A DNA stretch of 64,000 bases from Bacteroidia bacterium (lineage in GTDB: Bacteria > Bacteroidota > Bacteroidia > B-17B0 > Aurantibacillaceae): positions 226,561-290,560 of the forward strand of contig BPGX01000003.1 in NCBI GenBank assembly GCA_026003255.1, written 5' to 3'. Below the pieces are notes generated by a model. It was not told the origin of the DNA, did not search any database, and saw nothing but the letters and a program-made list of their open reading frames with translations. A program made the position numbers and the translations under genes. Shown piece by piece: positions 34,515 to 43,662 of the stretch (position 1 is its first letter; the number at the start of each line of letters is the position of its first letter).

Positions 34515-34816
34515 TGATTATGTTGATTGTAGATTGTGAGAAGTATGTTGTTAATAAAAATGGAATAATCGTAGATGTTTCTAAAACTGAGTTAGACATA
34601 TTAAAGTTATTATCACAAACTCCCGGAAAAGTATTTAGCCGTTCAGACATCTTTAAATTTATCTGGCCAAAAGATTGTAATATAAAGGAAAGAACAGTCG
34701 ATGTACATATTGTAAGCATAAGAAAAAAATTAGGTAAAAATATTATTAAAACAATCAAAGGAGTAGGATACAAATTAAATATTGATACTGTGAAGATTAT
34801 AGAAAGAGAAGATTAA
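34514..34816 (+). CDS. Stand-alone OmpR/PhoB-type winged-helix regulator (no receiver domain)
   Basis: The 100-residue protein consists of only a C-terminal response-regulator DNA-binding domain: TELDILKLLSQTPGKVFSRS, then DIFKFIWPKDCNIKERTVDVHIVSIRKKL (recognition helix, about residues 52-77) and IKTIKGVGYKL (wing). No receiver domain, phospho-acceptor Asp or membrane helix is present. Its ATG shares one base with the receptor stop (TAATG), so synthesis is coupled. It is likely to bind direct repeats such as those at 31521-31566 and regulate its own operon. How it would sense a signal is not apparent. Confidence 0.85.
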   Translation: MIMLIVDCEKYVVNKNGIIVDVSKTELDILKLLSQTPGKVFSRSDIFKFIWPKDCNIKERTVDVHIVSIRKKLGKNIIKTIKGVGYKLNIDTVKIIERED

Positions 34817-34903
34817 CAGTAATATAAACCTATGATAATTTTAATTTAATCATTAGGTAATGTAAACACTCGTTCTTTGTGAAAACAAATAAATCATAAA
34901 ACT

Positions 34904-36523
34904 ATGAAAAAAACAATTTTACCAGTCATTGCTCTTACAGCAATGTTGCAGATTGAAAACGCACAACAGGCATTTTTTCAGCCAACAACCTATCGTGGTG
35001 CTTTTGCTCCTGCACCCACACCGATGTGGACCGATACCTGGTGTGAATGGGATCCACAAAACAAAGTTTATCCTGCACCTAATACCATAATTACCTCCAA
35101 CATTACATCAAATACAACTTGGACAACAGGGCAGGTAATTTTATTAAGCGGACAAATTTTTGTCAAAAACAATGCTGTATTGACGATTCAACCTGGTGTA
35201 ATCATTAGAGGTGATAAAAGTATTGCAGGCGCAGGATTGTTCATCACAAGAGGTTCAAAAATTATTGCACAAGGTACCCCCAATCAACCAATTGTTTTTA
35301 CGTCAGATCAGGCGTCTGGTCAGAGAAATATTGGTGATTGGGGTGGTTTAGTAATATTGGGTAATGCCGCTACCAATGCTTCTGGTGGTACAAATTATAT
35401 TGAAGGTTTTGCACCAGGTCCGGATACTCAATATGGCGGAGGAGCATCACCAAATGATAACGATAGTTCAGGAATTTTGAAATATGTTAGAATTGAATTT
35501 GCTGGTTATGCCTATCAACCTAATAAAGAAATTAATGGTCTAACATTCGGAGCAGTGGGTAGAAAAACTATTATAGATTATGTTCAAGTGTCATTCGCTA
35601 ACGATGATGGATTTGAATGGTTTGGTGGTTCTGTTAATTGCAAGCACCTTGTTTCATACAGAAACTTAGACGATGATTTTGATACTGATGAAGGATACAA
35701 AGGGTACGTACAATTTGCATTAGCAGTAAGAGACCCACAATTAGCTGATAATCCTTCTGTTTCAACTTCTGAAGGTTTTGAATCTGATAATGACCCAACC
35801 GGAAGTAATGCTACTCCTAAAACGTCTGCAATTTTTTCTAATGTTTCCATTATAGGACCTTACAGAGGTAATACATCAAATCCAATAGCATCTGGATTTA
35901 GGAGAGGAGCAAGATTAAGAAGAAATACAGAACTAAAAATCTTCAACTCTATTTTTATGGATCATCCTCGTGGTGTAATGATTGATGGAACTGCCTGTGA
36001 AAATAATGCTACAAATGGTACTTTGAAATTTAAACATAATATTGTAGCAGGAAATCAAACAGGAAAGGTTACAGAAGTATTAGGTGGAAGTACTTTCAAT
36101 GCACCTGCATGGTTTGGTGCTAACAGCAACGATTCATTAGTTTCAACATCTGGAATTTTAGTAAATCCCTACGATTATTTTAATCCTGATTATAGACCTG
36201 TATCTACTGGAATAGCAAGTTCTGGTGCTGATTTCAATGATCCTGTTTTCTCTAACCTTGTTACATCAGTGGATGTGATTAATGAATCAACAACAACTTT
36301 GAATTTATATCCCAACCCTGCAAATAATTATATTTATGTTTCATCGAATGAAAAAGTAAATTCGGTAGAAATTTTTTCACTAACCGGTCAGAATATTTTG
36401 AAAGCCGAAATGAATAATAATAATCATGGAGTTATCAATATCCATGAATTGCCATCAGGATTTTACATTATTAAATTAAACACTGAAAAAGGCGTAGTAT
36501 CTAAACAATTTATTAAGAACTAA
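34904..36523 (+). CDS. T9SS-exported beta-helix-like protein linked to the TonB receptor
   Basis: The 539-residue product has a signal peptide (MKKTILPVIALTAMLQIENA). Its body has features of a right-handed beta-helix: VFVKNNAVLTIQPGVII-like turns at residues about 85-105, GDWGGLVILGNAATN, LKYVRIEFAGYAYQPNKEIN and VSFANDDGFEWFGGSVN. A T9SS type A sorting domain ends it (LNLYPNPANNYIYVSS, LPSGFYIIKLN). Similar proteins are often mislabelled multidrug transporter in Bacteroidota genomes. The constant neighbourhood of TonB receptor, regulator and cargo suggests that it captures or processes the receptor's ligand at the surface. Confidence 0.82.
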   Translation: MKKTILPVIALTAMLQIENAQQAFFQPTTYRGAFAPAPTPMWTDTWCEWDPQNKVYPAPNTIITSNITSNTTWTTGQVILLSGQIFVKNNAVLTIQPGVIIRGDKSIAGAGLFITRGSKIIAQGTPNQPIVFTSDQASGQRNIGDWGGLVILGNAATNASGGTNYIEGFAPGPDTQYGGGASPNDNDSSGILKYVRIEFAGYAYQPNKEINGLTFGAVGRKTIIDYVQVSFANDDGFEWFGGSVNCKHLVSYRNLDDDFDTDEGYKGYVQFALAVRDPQLADNPSVSTSEGFESDNDPTGSNATPKTSAIFSNVSIIGPYRGNTSNPIASGFRRGARLRRNTELKIFNSIFMDHPRGVMIDGTACENNATNGTLKFKHNIVAGNQTGKVTEVLGGSTFNAPAWFGANSNDSLVSTSGILVNPYDYFNPDYRPVSTGIASSGADFNDPVFSNLVTSVDVINESTTTLNLYPNPANNYIYVSSNEKVNSVEIFSLTGQNILKAEMNNNNHGVINIHELPSGFYIIKLNTEKGVVSKQFIKN

Positions 36524-36552
36524 AATTCTTTACAACATTTAAAAATACATCC

Positions 36553-36581
36553 AACAGGGTTAGAATAGTTCTAACCCTGTT
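36553..36581. terminator. Bidirectional terminator between the T9SS cargo gene and pth
   Basis: AACAGGGTTAGAA and TTCTAACCCTGTT form a perfect 13-bp stem with a TAG loop, followed by T on the plus strand. It serves the plus-strand gene ending at 36523 and probably the convergent pth, which ends at 36583. Confidence 0.9.
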
Positions 36582-36582
36582 T

Positions 36583-37152
36583 TTATTTTAATCTATTAAA
36601 CTTATTCATCGCATTTTGTATGCCTTCAAAAACAAAAGAAAGTATTGCTTCTACACAAAGTGGAATTTTTTCCTGAACGATTTTCCATTCTTCTTCTTTC
36701 CATTTGCCAAGCACATATTCAACTTGTTTGCCTTTTGGATAATTATTTCCAATTCCAAATCGTAATCTTGGATATTCTGTTGTCTTTAAATTTTCTTCTA
36801 TGTTTCTCAGTCCATTGTGTCCACCATTGCTTCCTTTTGGATGTATTTTGAATTGACCAAGCGGAAAAGCAATTTCATCTACAATTACCAGTAAATTTTG
36901 ATTGTCAATTTTGAGATGGTTTTTCCAATAGAGAATCGCTTTTCCACTTAAGTTCATGTAAGTAGTGGGCTTAATGACAAAGAGTGTTCTACCTTTATAT
37001 TTAATTTCTGTAACTTCGGCTAATCGGTCGGTTGAAAATTTGGTTTCAAACTTTTGTGCTAAGGCATCCACAATATCAAATCCGATATTGTGTCTCGTGT
37101 GTTTATATTCTTCACCGATATTTCCCAATCCTGCAATTAAATACTTTGACAT
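36583..37152 (-). CDS. pth: Peptidyl-tRNA hydrolase
   Basis: This 189-residue enzyme cleaves peptidyl-tRNA released from stalled ribosomes. All key residues are in place: GLGNIGEEYKHTRHNIGFDIVD (N-terminal Asn and catalytic His), TYMNLSGKAI (substrate-binding Asn), LVIVDEIAFPLGQFK (catalytic Asp) and GSNGGHNGLRNIEENL. Its length is normal. The gene lies 37 bases downstream of the PKD protein start on the same strand but is preceded by its stop at 37190, so they may be co-transcribed. Confidence 0.96.
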   Translation of the reverse strand: MSKYLIAGLGNIGEEYKHTRHNIGFDIVDALAQKFETKFSTDRLAEVTEIKYKGRTLFVIKPTTYMNLSGKAILYWKNHLKIDNQNLLVIVDEIAFPLGQFKIHPKGSNGGHNGLRNIEENLKTTEYPRLRFGIGNNYPKGKQVEYVLGKWKEEEWKIVQEKIPLCVEAILSFVFEGIQNAMNKFNRLK

Positions 37153-37189
37153 TTTTTGCTGACAAAGATGCTAAAAACAATTTTTATGA

Positions 37190-40100
37190 CTACCTAACAA
37201 CTGTAACTTTTCCAACGAATTCGTGCGCTTTACTTCTTTTGTCTTTAACTATCGCTTTCCATACATAAGTATCGTTGGGTACTAATTCGTTTTTTGACTT
37301 ATCTTTTCCATCCCATGGTTTATTAATATCATCTGTTTCATAGATAACATGTCCCCATCTGTCAAATATCATCATCTTGAACTCTTTTATTCCATAACCT
37401 TTACCTGTAAATCCATCGTTCAAATTATCATCATTGGGAGTGAAGGCATTAGGGAAGTAAATCGCAAATCCTGGTACAATTTCAATTAATTTCAAGGTAG
37501 AATCTTTGCAGCCATATTGATTAATGACTTTTTGATAGATGAGTAATTGCTTCATGTCTTCTTGTGTAACATTGTAGATGAAATTGGGCACATTGTATAT
37601 CTTGCCGTCGCTTAATGTGTATGTTATTATACTTGCACCAGTTGAGGCGTCTTTAACTTCTAATGGTTCCATTTCATCTAATACTCTTTCTGGATTAGTG
37701 ATAAATCCAGCAACTGGCGTTGGGTAAACATTTATGCTATTGGGCAACATAAAACTACCAACGCAGCCACTATCCGAAATGGCTTTCAGAATGACTGAAT
37801 AAATGCCGCTGTTTTCATAGCAATGAACAGGATTGAAAGTATTATCAATTTCTCCATCGCCAAAATACCATTGGTAAGATTGTATATTGCCAGTTACAAT
37901 GGTAGATTGATTTTGAAATACCACGCAATGTTTAGGACAACCATTAGGATTAACAATTGAAAATATCGGATTGGGATTTGGGTTGACATACACTGGCTTT
38001 TTGATAATATTGATACATCCAAATTCGTTTTGTACTTCTAATGTGATTAAATAACTTCCATGAGCAGGGTATTGGAAAGTTGGATTAGCAGCTACATTAT
38101 CATAAAAACCATCGGCATTCAAATCCCAATAGTAAGCAGTGATAGAGCCGTTTGGAGAAAAAGATAAATTGGTGAATTGTGTTTCATCACCTAAACAGGT
38201 TTTGCTACTGCTGAAGTTTGCAACAGGATTGGGATATACCATTACATTTTTTAATGTTTGATGTATGCAGCCATTGTTACTTATCGTTTGTAATCTTGCT
38301 TTATATTGTCCAAAAGATGGATAGATGTGAGTAGGATTGATATTTATTGTATCGTCCCATATTCCATCGTTTTGAAAATCCCATTTGAATTTTGTAATAC
38401 TACCAGATGCTATTGTACTTTGGTTAATGAATTGATTGGGTTGATTATAACAGGCAGAGGTTACGCTAAATTGTGCTTGAGGTGTAGGATAAATAGTTAC
38501 TGCATTAGTTGCTGTGCTTACACAAGATTTATCGGAAATTGCAGTAAGTGTTACAATGTAATTTCCTGCTGAATTGTATAAAACATTTGGGTTTATTTGT
38601 GAGGAAATTAAGCCATTCCCAAAATTCCATTGATAGTTTTGAATATTACCACTTTGAATGCTACTGTTGTTTGTAAAATAAACAGGATTACCTTCACATA
38701 CATTGTTGAATGAAAAGGATACGAATGGTAATGGATATGCTTCAAAAGTGTTCGTTGCAGAAGCAATGCAGTTGTGATTACTAATAACAGAAAGTGTAGC
38801 TGTGTAAATGCCAGCAACGGGAACAGTAATTGTAGGATTGAACAACGAAGAGGTTGCACCATTGCTAAAATTCCATTGGTATTGAATAATTTGCCCATTA
38901 GTGATATTGGATTGATTGTTGAATGTAATAAGGTTATTTACACAGTTGTTGTTGGCAGAAAATTGAACATTGGGTAATGGGTATACTTCAACAGTATTAG
39001 TGACGTGTGCAATGCAGTTATGGTCGCTTGTAGCAGTAAGTGTTACAGTATAAATGCCAGGATTAGTGTAGGGTGATTGTGGATTCACTTGAGTAGAAGT
39101 TTGTCCGTTTCCAAAATTCCATAAATAGGATATAATACTTCCGTTACTAATGGTTGTTTGATTATTGAAATTTACAGCAGTTCCCAAACATACATTGTTA
39201 GCGGTAAAATTTACATTTGGTAATGGGTAGATAGTGATGGGTAAAGTATTAGTTGAAATGCAGTTATTATTAGAAGTTGCTGTTAAGCTCACAATATAGT
39301 TACCAGAAGATGGATATGTATAAATTGGATTAGAGGATGTTGAAGTTTGACCATTTCCAAAATTCCAAAGATATGAGACGATGTTTCCATTGCTTATGCT
39401 TACAGAACTGCTGAAAGCAACTGGATTTCCTTGACAGCTATTTTGTGCTGAAAATGAAACAGTAGGAGTTGGATATACAGTTACAATTTTTGTGACAGTA
39501 TCGGTACAACCTTTGTTGGATGTAGCAATCAATGTAACACTATAAGTGCCCGGGTTGGTATAAGTGTAAGAAGGATTGTTTTGAGCGGATGTTCCGCCGT
39601 TACCAAAATCCCATTGAACGGAAGTGATTGCACCTTGAGAGATTGTGCTTGTGTTTGTAAAAGATGTGGGTGTTCCAAAGCAAACATTATTGTAATTAAA
39701 ATCTGCTACTAATGGGTTGTTGACATCAATAAGCATTCCTGTAGTATCATAACATCCAAAGGAATTTCCTACGATTAGTGTTACACTATATTGGCCTGCG
39801 CTGGCGTAAGTGTGAACGGGATTTTGAACAGTAGAAGTATTACCATCTCCGAAATTCCAGAACCAGAAAGTGTTTCCACCGGCATTGCTGGAAGTATTAT
39901 GGAAACTTACGGTTAGACCGCAAGAGGTGTTGCTATTTCCGATATTGAAATTGGCATTTGGAGTTGGATGATTGTATAGTGGATAATAAAATGTGGGGCC
40001 GGGACAACCTGTAAACATGGTAGTTTGAACAGCATAAGTACCTGGATTGCTTACCGTTACACATTGATTGGTATTTCCATTAATGCCAGTTCCATTCCAG

Positions 40101-40996
40101 ATATAAGAGGCAAAGCCGGGAGGTGCACAGAGTGTTTTAGTTTGACCTACACATATTGTATCTGGTTGTGTTTGTGGAAAAGAGAGGCAATCGCCGTCAA
40201 TATAAGCATAACCATAATGACCACCGAGTGCACAATCATAAGTAGTAAAACGAATGGTTATATTTTGTCCTATGTAAGCGGTTAAATCAACGGATACACT
40301 GGACCAAGGTTTGAAAATAACACTCGGACAGGATGTTGAGTTTTGAAAACCGGGGATACCTTGTCCTGCTGTAACACTATAATAGGTGCATGGAATAGGA
40401 TTACCATTCTGGTCAAACATCTCAATTTCAAATTTGGGCTGGTCAATGGGATTGTGGCCTGGGTCTTGTAATACAACAGCGTATTTGTATGTAAAATAAG
40501 CATTAGTGTTTGTAACAAGAAATGTTTGTTCAATTCTGTCAGCTCTTCCGCCGGTTTGATTATCACCTAACTTCAAAGAAAAATTACCGCCCGGTGCTAC
40601 AACCGGAAAACTCCCACAAGGGTCGGTAGCATTTCCGCTCATTATAGTTTGAGATCCACCAGCAAAAGGGCAGCAACCGGTGACGTTATATTGAGGATGA
40701 TAACCGTTAGATGCTATCCATCCATTCAGATTACCACTTTCAAAATCCATATTGGTGCAGGATTGTTGAATGGATGGAGGATTATGGACGATTGTTTTGA
40801 AGGAATTGGTATTGTCTTTTAAGTGCGATTGTACAAATTCTTGTGTTTCGGCAGGATTAAGATTTTTCTGCCGTGCGATGTTTAACCAATACGAAATGTT
40901 TTGTTGTGTATTATCCGTATTGGTGGTGAGTGATACCGTTTGCCCATTGGCTGTAAGGACAGCGGCAATGTACAGGGCGAGTATTTTTGTTTTCAT
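37190..40996 (-). CDS. Large PKD-repeat surface protein with gliding-motility-type C-terminus
   Basis: The 1268-residue protein has a signal peptide (MKTKILALYIAAVLTANGQ) and an N-terminal jelly-roll-like module (CTNMDFESGNLNGWIASNG, residues about 80-270). Nine tandem PKD domains follow, recognisable by cores such as FWFWNFGDGNTST, VQWDFGNGGTSA, YLWNFGNGQTST (twice), YQWNFSNGATS, YQWNFGNGLIS, FKWDFQNDGIW, YYWDLNADGFY and YQWYFGDGEID. The C-terminal 90 residues (FPNAFTPNDDNLNDGF ... FDRWGHVIYETDD ... DGKDKSKNELVPNDTYVWK) are the T9SS type B, gliding-motility-associated domain. It is most likely a secreted adhesin-like filament. Confidence 0.92.
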   Translation of the reverse strand: MKTKILALYIAAVLTANGQTVSLTTNTDNTQQNISYWLNIARQKNLNPAETQEFVQSHLKDNTNSFKTIVHNPPSIQQSCTNMDFESGNLNGWIASNGYHPQYNVTGCCPFAGGSQTIMSGNATDPCGSFPVVAPGGNFSLKLGDNQTGGRADRIEQTFLVTNTNAYFTYKYAVVLQDPGHNPIDQPKFEIEMFDQNGNPIPCTYYSVTAGQGIPGFQNSTSCPSVIFKPWSSVSVDLTAYIGQNITIRFTTYDCALGGHYGYAYIDGDCLSFPQTQPDTICVGQTKTLCAPPGFASYIWNGTGINGNTNQCVTVSNPGTYAVQTTMFTGCPGPTFYYPLYNHPTPNANFNIGNSNTSCGLTVSFHNTSSNAGGNTFWFWNFGDGNTSTVQNPVHTYASAGQYSVTLIVGNSFGCYDTTGMLIDVNNPLVADFNYNNVCFGTPTSFTNTSTISQGAITSVQWDFGNGGTSAQNNPSYTYTNPGTYSVTLIATSNKGCTDTVTKIVTVYPTPTVSFSAQNSCQGNPVAFSSSVSISNGNIVSYLWNFGNGQTSTSSNPIYTYPSSGNYIVSLTATSNNNCISTNTLPITIYPLPNVNFTANNVCLGTAVNFNNQTTISNGSIISYLWNFGNGQTSTQVNPQSPYTNPGIYTVTLTATSDHNCIAHVTNTVEVYPLPNVQFSANNNCVNNLITFNNQSNITNGQIIQYQWNFSNGATSSLFNPTITVPVAGIYTATLSVISNHNCIASATNTFEAYPLPFVSFSFNNVCEGNPVYFTNNSSIQSGNIQNYQWNFGNGLISSQINPNVLYNSAGNYIVTLTAISDKSCVSTATNAVTIYPTPQAQFSVTSACYNQPNQFINQSTIASGSITKFKWDFQNDGIWDDTININPTHIYPSFGQYKARLQTISNNGCIHQTLKNVMVYPNPVANFSSSKTCLGDETQFTNLSFSPNGSITAYYWDLNADGFYDNVAANPTFQYPAHGSYLITLEVQNEFGCINIIKKPVYVNPNPNPIFSIVNPNGCPKHCVVFQNQSTIVTGNIQSYQWYFGDGEIDNTFNPVHCYENSGIYSVILKAISDSGCVGSFMLPNSINVYPTPVAGFITNPERVLDEMEPLEVKDASTGASIITYTLSDGKIYNVPNFIYNVTQEDMKQLLIYQKVINQYGCKDSTLKLIEIVPGFAIYFPNAFTPNDDNLNDGFTGKGYGIKEFKMMIFDRWGHVIYETDDINKPWDGKDKSKNELVPNDTYVWKAIVKDKRSKAHEFVGKVTVVR

Positions 40997-41184
40997 AGTA
41001 GTAATTTTTAAGGGTTACTATATGAAGTGTTTTCATTGTCTTGATTTTCAAGGGTTATACGAAAAATGTTACGGTAAAACTTTAAAATTATGATGAGCGG
41101 AAATTAGAGTAGTAAGAATGGTAAAGGGGCTAAAAGAATGAAATGAAAATAACAAATGATGCAAAGAAGATAAAAAGATAACAA

Positions 41185-41898
41185 TTACAATTTTAATAAA
41201 CCGTATTTGAGAATACAATACAATGCTCTGAATCCATCTTTCCAATTTATTTTTTTTCCCTCTGCGTATGTTCTTCCATAGTAAGAAATGCCTACTTCAT
41301 AAATTCGGATGTTCGGTATTCTGGCGATTTTGCAGGTAACTTCGGGTTCAAAACCAAAGCGGTTTTCTTTGAGTTCAATGTTTTTAATGATTTCACTTTT
41401 GAAGAGTTTGTAACATGTTTCCATGTCAGTCAAATTCAAGTCGGTAAACATGTTTGAAACAAAGGTCAAAAATTTATTTCCAATAGTATGCCAGAAAAAT
41501 AAGATTCGATGGGGCTTACCACCCATAAAACGTGAACCATATACTACATCAGCAAAACCTTCTATAATGGGACGCAGTAAGATATTATATTCTCGTGGGT
41601 CGTATTCCAAATCGGCATCTTGAATGATGATAAAGTCGCCATTCGCTTTTTGAATACCAGTACGAATGGCTGCACCTTTACCTTTGTTTACTTCGTGTTT
41701 GTAATATTGTATATTAAGTTCTATATTCTCTTGAATGTACATTAGTATCACTTGTTCTGTATTATCTTTGGAGCAATCGTTAATAATGACAATTTCTTTT
41801 TGAATATTATTTATAAGTTCAACTTCTTTTATTTTATTTAGAATGTAAGTAATTGTTTTTTCTTCATTGTAGGCAGGAATAATGATAGATAATGTCAT
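41185..41898 (-). CDS. Family 2 glycosyltransferase (polyprenyl-phosphate mannosyl/glucosyl transferase-like)
   Basis: This 237-residue GT-A enzyme has the start MTLSIIIPAYNEEKTITYIL, the nucleotide-binding GKGAAIRTG and the catalytic DAD in QDADLEYDP, followed by VYGSRFMGG. It lacks the two C-terminal helices of DPM1-GtrA-type proteins. Such enzymes load a sugar on polyprenyl phosphate for use by GT-C enzymes. A GT-C-like gene sits divergently at 42058, a plausible partner. Exact donor and acceptor are not determinable. Confidence 0.85.
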   Translation of the reverse strand: MTLSIIIPAYNEEKTITYILNKIKEVELINNIQKEIVIINDCSKDNTEQVILMYIQENIELNIQYYKHEVNKGKGAAIRTGIQKANGDFIIIQDADLEYDPREYNILLRPIIEGFADVVYGSRFMGGKPHRILFFWHTIGNKFLTFVSNMFTDLNLTDMETCYKLFKSEIIKNIELKENRFGFEPEVTCKIARIPNIRIYEVGISYYGRTYAEGKKINWKDGFRALYCILKYGLLKL

Positions 41899-42057
41899 AG
41901 AAAAGTTTTGCCAAACATAATGAAAATAATAAATATCACCAGATTGTTTTATGAAATTGAATCTTCACAATACTTACAAGTACTTTATCAGCAAGAGTAA
42001 ATCGTAGCATTTTTTTGCCATAAACATAATGGATATATTTGTCGGAAAATTTTCTTA

Positions 42058-43623
42058 ATGAAGCAGGTTATTTTACATTCTATTAAAAATGATTTTTTTG
42101 TTTTTTTTGTTTTTACAATTTTTCATATCATCATTTACAATGGAACAAGACATTTTACGGAATTGCCTTATGGATTGCATGCCTGGCGTCAATCTATGAA
42201 TTTTTCTATGGTTCAAAATTTTAAAGAGAATGGTCATAATATCTTTAAGCCAGCAATCAATAACTTATTGAATCAAGATGATACGGGTAATTTGTTATTA
42301 GAATTCCCTTTATTACAATGGTTAGCATCTTTTTTGCCTGACATGTATCTTTCTTATTTTAGATGGATAGTATTTATTTTTTCATTGATAGGTTTTTATT
42401 ACGGATATAAATTAATGAATGAAATCTGTAAAGATGAAGTAGTAAGTTATGCTATAATGTTCATTTTCCTCAGTATTCCAGTTGTTTTATTTTACAATGC
42501 GAATTTTAATACAGATGTACCAGCAATTAGTTTTAGCATAGCTTCTGTTTACTTCTGGAAGAGAATGTTGGATTCTAATCAAATGTATTATGGAATATAC
42601 GGTTTTATTTTTTTTACTTTATCGGCTTTACTTCGTTTGCCTGCTATAATTTTATCGTTAGCTTTTTTGTGTGTTATTTTTTTATCTAAGAATCATATAC
42701 ATAAATCAATAAATTTTCTTTTTAATCTTGCAGCAAGTTTTTTGATAATTGTTATTTGGTATTACTATCAACATAAGAATAATAATTACCCTGTATCTAA
42801 TCCTTCAGAGTATAGTTTGTTTGTGTGTACAGCAGACGATATAAGAGAAATTATATATGCTTTAAAGGATTTTCAATTTAATCAATTGGGTTTTATCTTT
42901 CGTAATGTTATTTCATATATTGTAATATTTCTAATTATTCTGTTGGGAGTAAAACAAATTCCTGTATGGTTAAGAAATTTTACTTTAATAGGTATTGTTG
43001 GAGGAATAATATATATGTTATTATGGTTTAAAATATTTAATGTTCATGATTATTATCTTATACCTGTTGTGCCTGTATTTTTAGTAATACTTGTATCCAT
43101 TAGTTGCATTTTAATCAATAATTTAGGAATAAAAAATACAAGAATAATTTTTATCATATTAGCTGTATTCTCTATCTATCAGGGATATGAAAATTATCAT
43201 TTGAGAGATTTTTCACCCTTAGGGTACAATCTTTTAACACCTGAAAACGAAGAGAAGTTAATGTTATGGTTTAAATACGACGATGAGATTAAATGGTCTA
43301 AAATAAGACAATTATCAGTTTATAAAAGTAATTTATTAGAAAAATATGGTATTCATCAGAAAGATACCGCAATTTGTAATTTTGATCAAAGTCCTACGTA
43401 TGTATTATCTTTATTCAATCTTAAAGGGTGGACACTATTTAACGCTAGTTTTTCTACAATGGATGAATACATCAAGTACGCTAAAAAAGGTGCTAAGTTT
43501 TTAATTCATTTTGGGGATAATCCTGTAGTAAGTGATAAAGCACAAGATAGTATTATTCGTAAAAATCTTGTATTTTCATATTATGATGTAAAATTTTATA
43601 ACATTCAACATTTGAGGCGATAA
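42058..43623 (+). CDS. Integral membrane GT-C-type glycosyltransferase-like protein
   Basis: This 521-residue protein has about 10-12 membrane helices. The first extracytoplasmic loop contains NGTRHFTELPYGLHAWRQSM, with acidic and aromatic residues as in GT-C/ArnT-like (PMT) enzymes, and a family-like segment GNLLLEFPLLQWLASFLPDMY follows. Such proteins transfer sugars from polyprenyl-phosphate donors at the periplasmic side. The assignment is from topology and loop position; the DxD-type motif is not obvious. It is transcribed away from the GT2 gene. Confidence 0.65.
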   Translation: MKQVILHSIKNDFFVFFVFTIFHIIIYNGTRHFTELPYGLHAWRQSMNFSMVQNFKENGHNIFKPAINNLLNQDDTGNLLLEFPLLQWLASFLPDMYLSYFRWIVFIFSLIGFYYGYKLMNEICKDEVVSYAIMFIFLSIPVVLFYNANFNTDVPAISFSIASVYFWKRMLDSNQMYYGIYGFIFFTLSALLRLPAIILSLAFLCVIFLSKNHIHKSINFLFNLAASFLIIVIWYYYQHKNNNYPVSNPSEYSLFVCTADDIREIIYALKDFQFNQLGFIFRNVISYIVIFLIILLGVKQIPVWLRNFTLIGIVGGIIYMLLWFKIFNVHDYYLIPVVPVFLVILVSISCILINNLGIKNTRIIFIILAVFSIYQGYENYHLRDFSPLGYNLLTPENEEKLMLWFKYDDEIKWSKIRQLSVYKSNLLEKYGIHQKDTAICNFDQSPTYVLSLFNLKGWTLFNASFSTMDEYIKYAKKGAKFLIHFGDNPVVSDKAQDSIIRKNLVFSYYDVKFYNIQHLRR

Positions 43624-43662
43624 TTCCCATAAAATTTATTAGTATTGCCCTAAAATTTTTTT

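Noticed and set aside
37190..40996. Repeated DNA in the PKD gene as CRISPR or satellite
   Set aside because: The repetition follows protein domain boundaries at about 270 bases and varies at the DNA level, so it is domain duplication.
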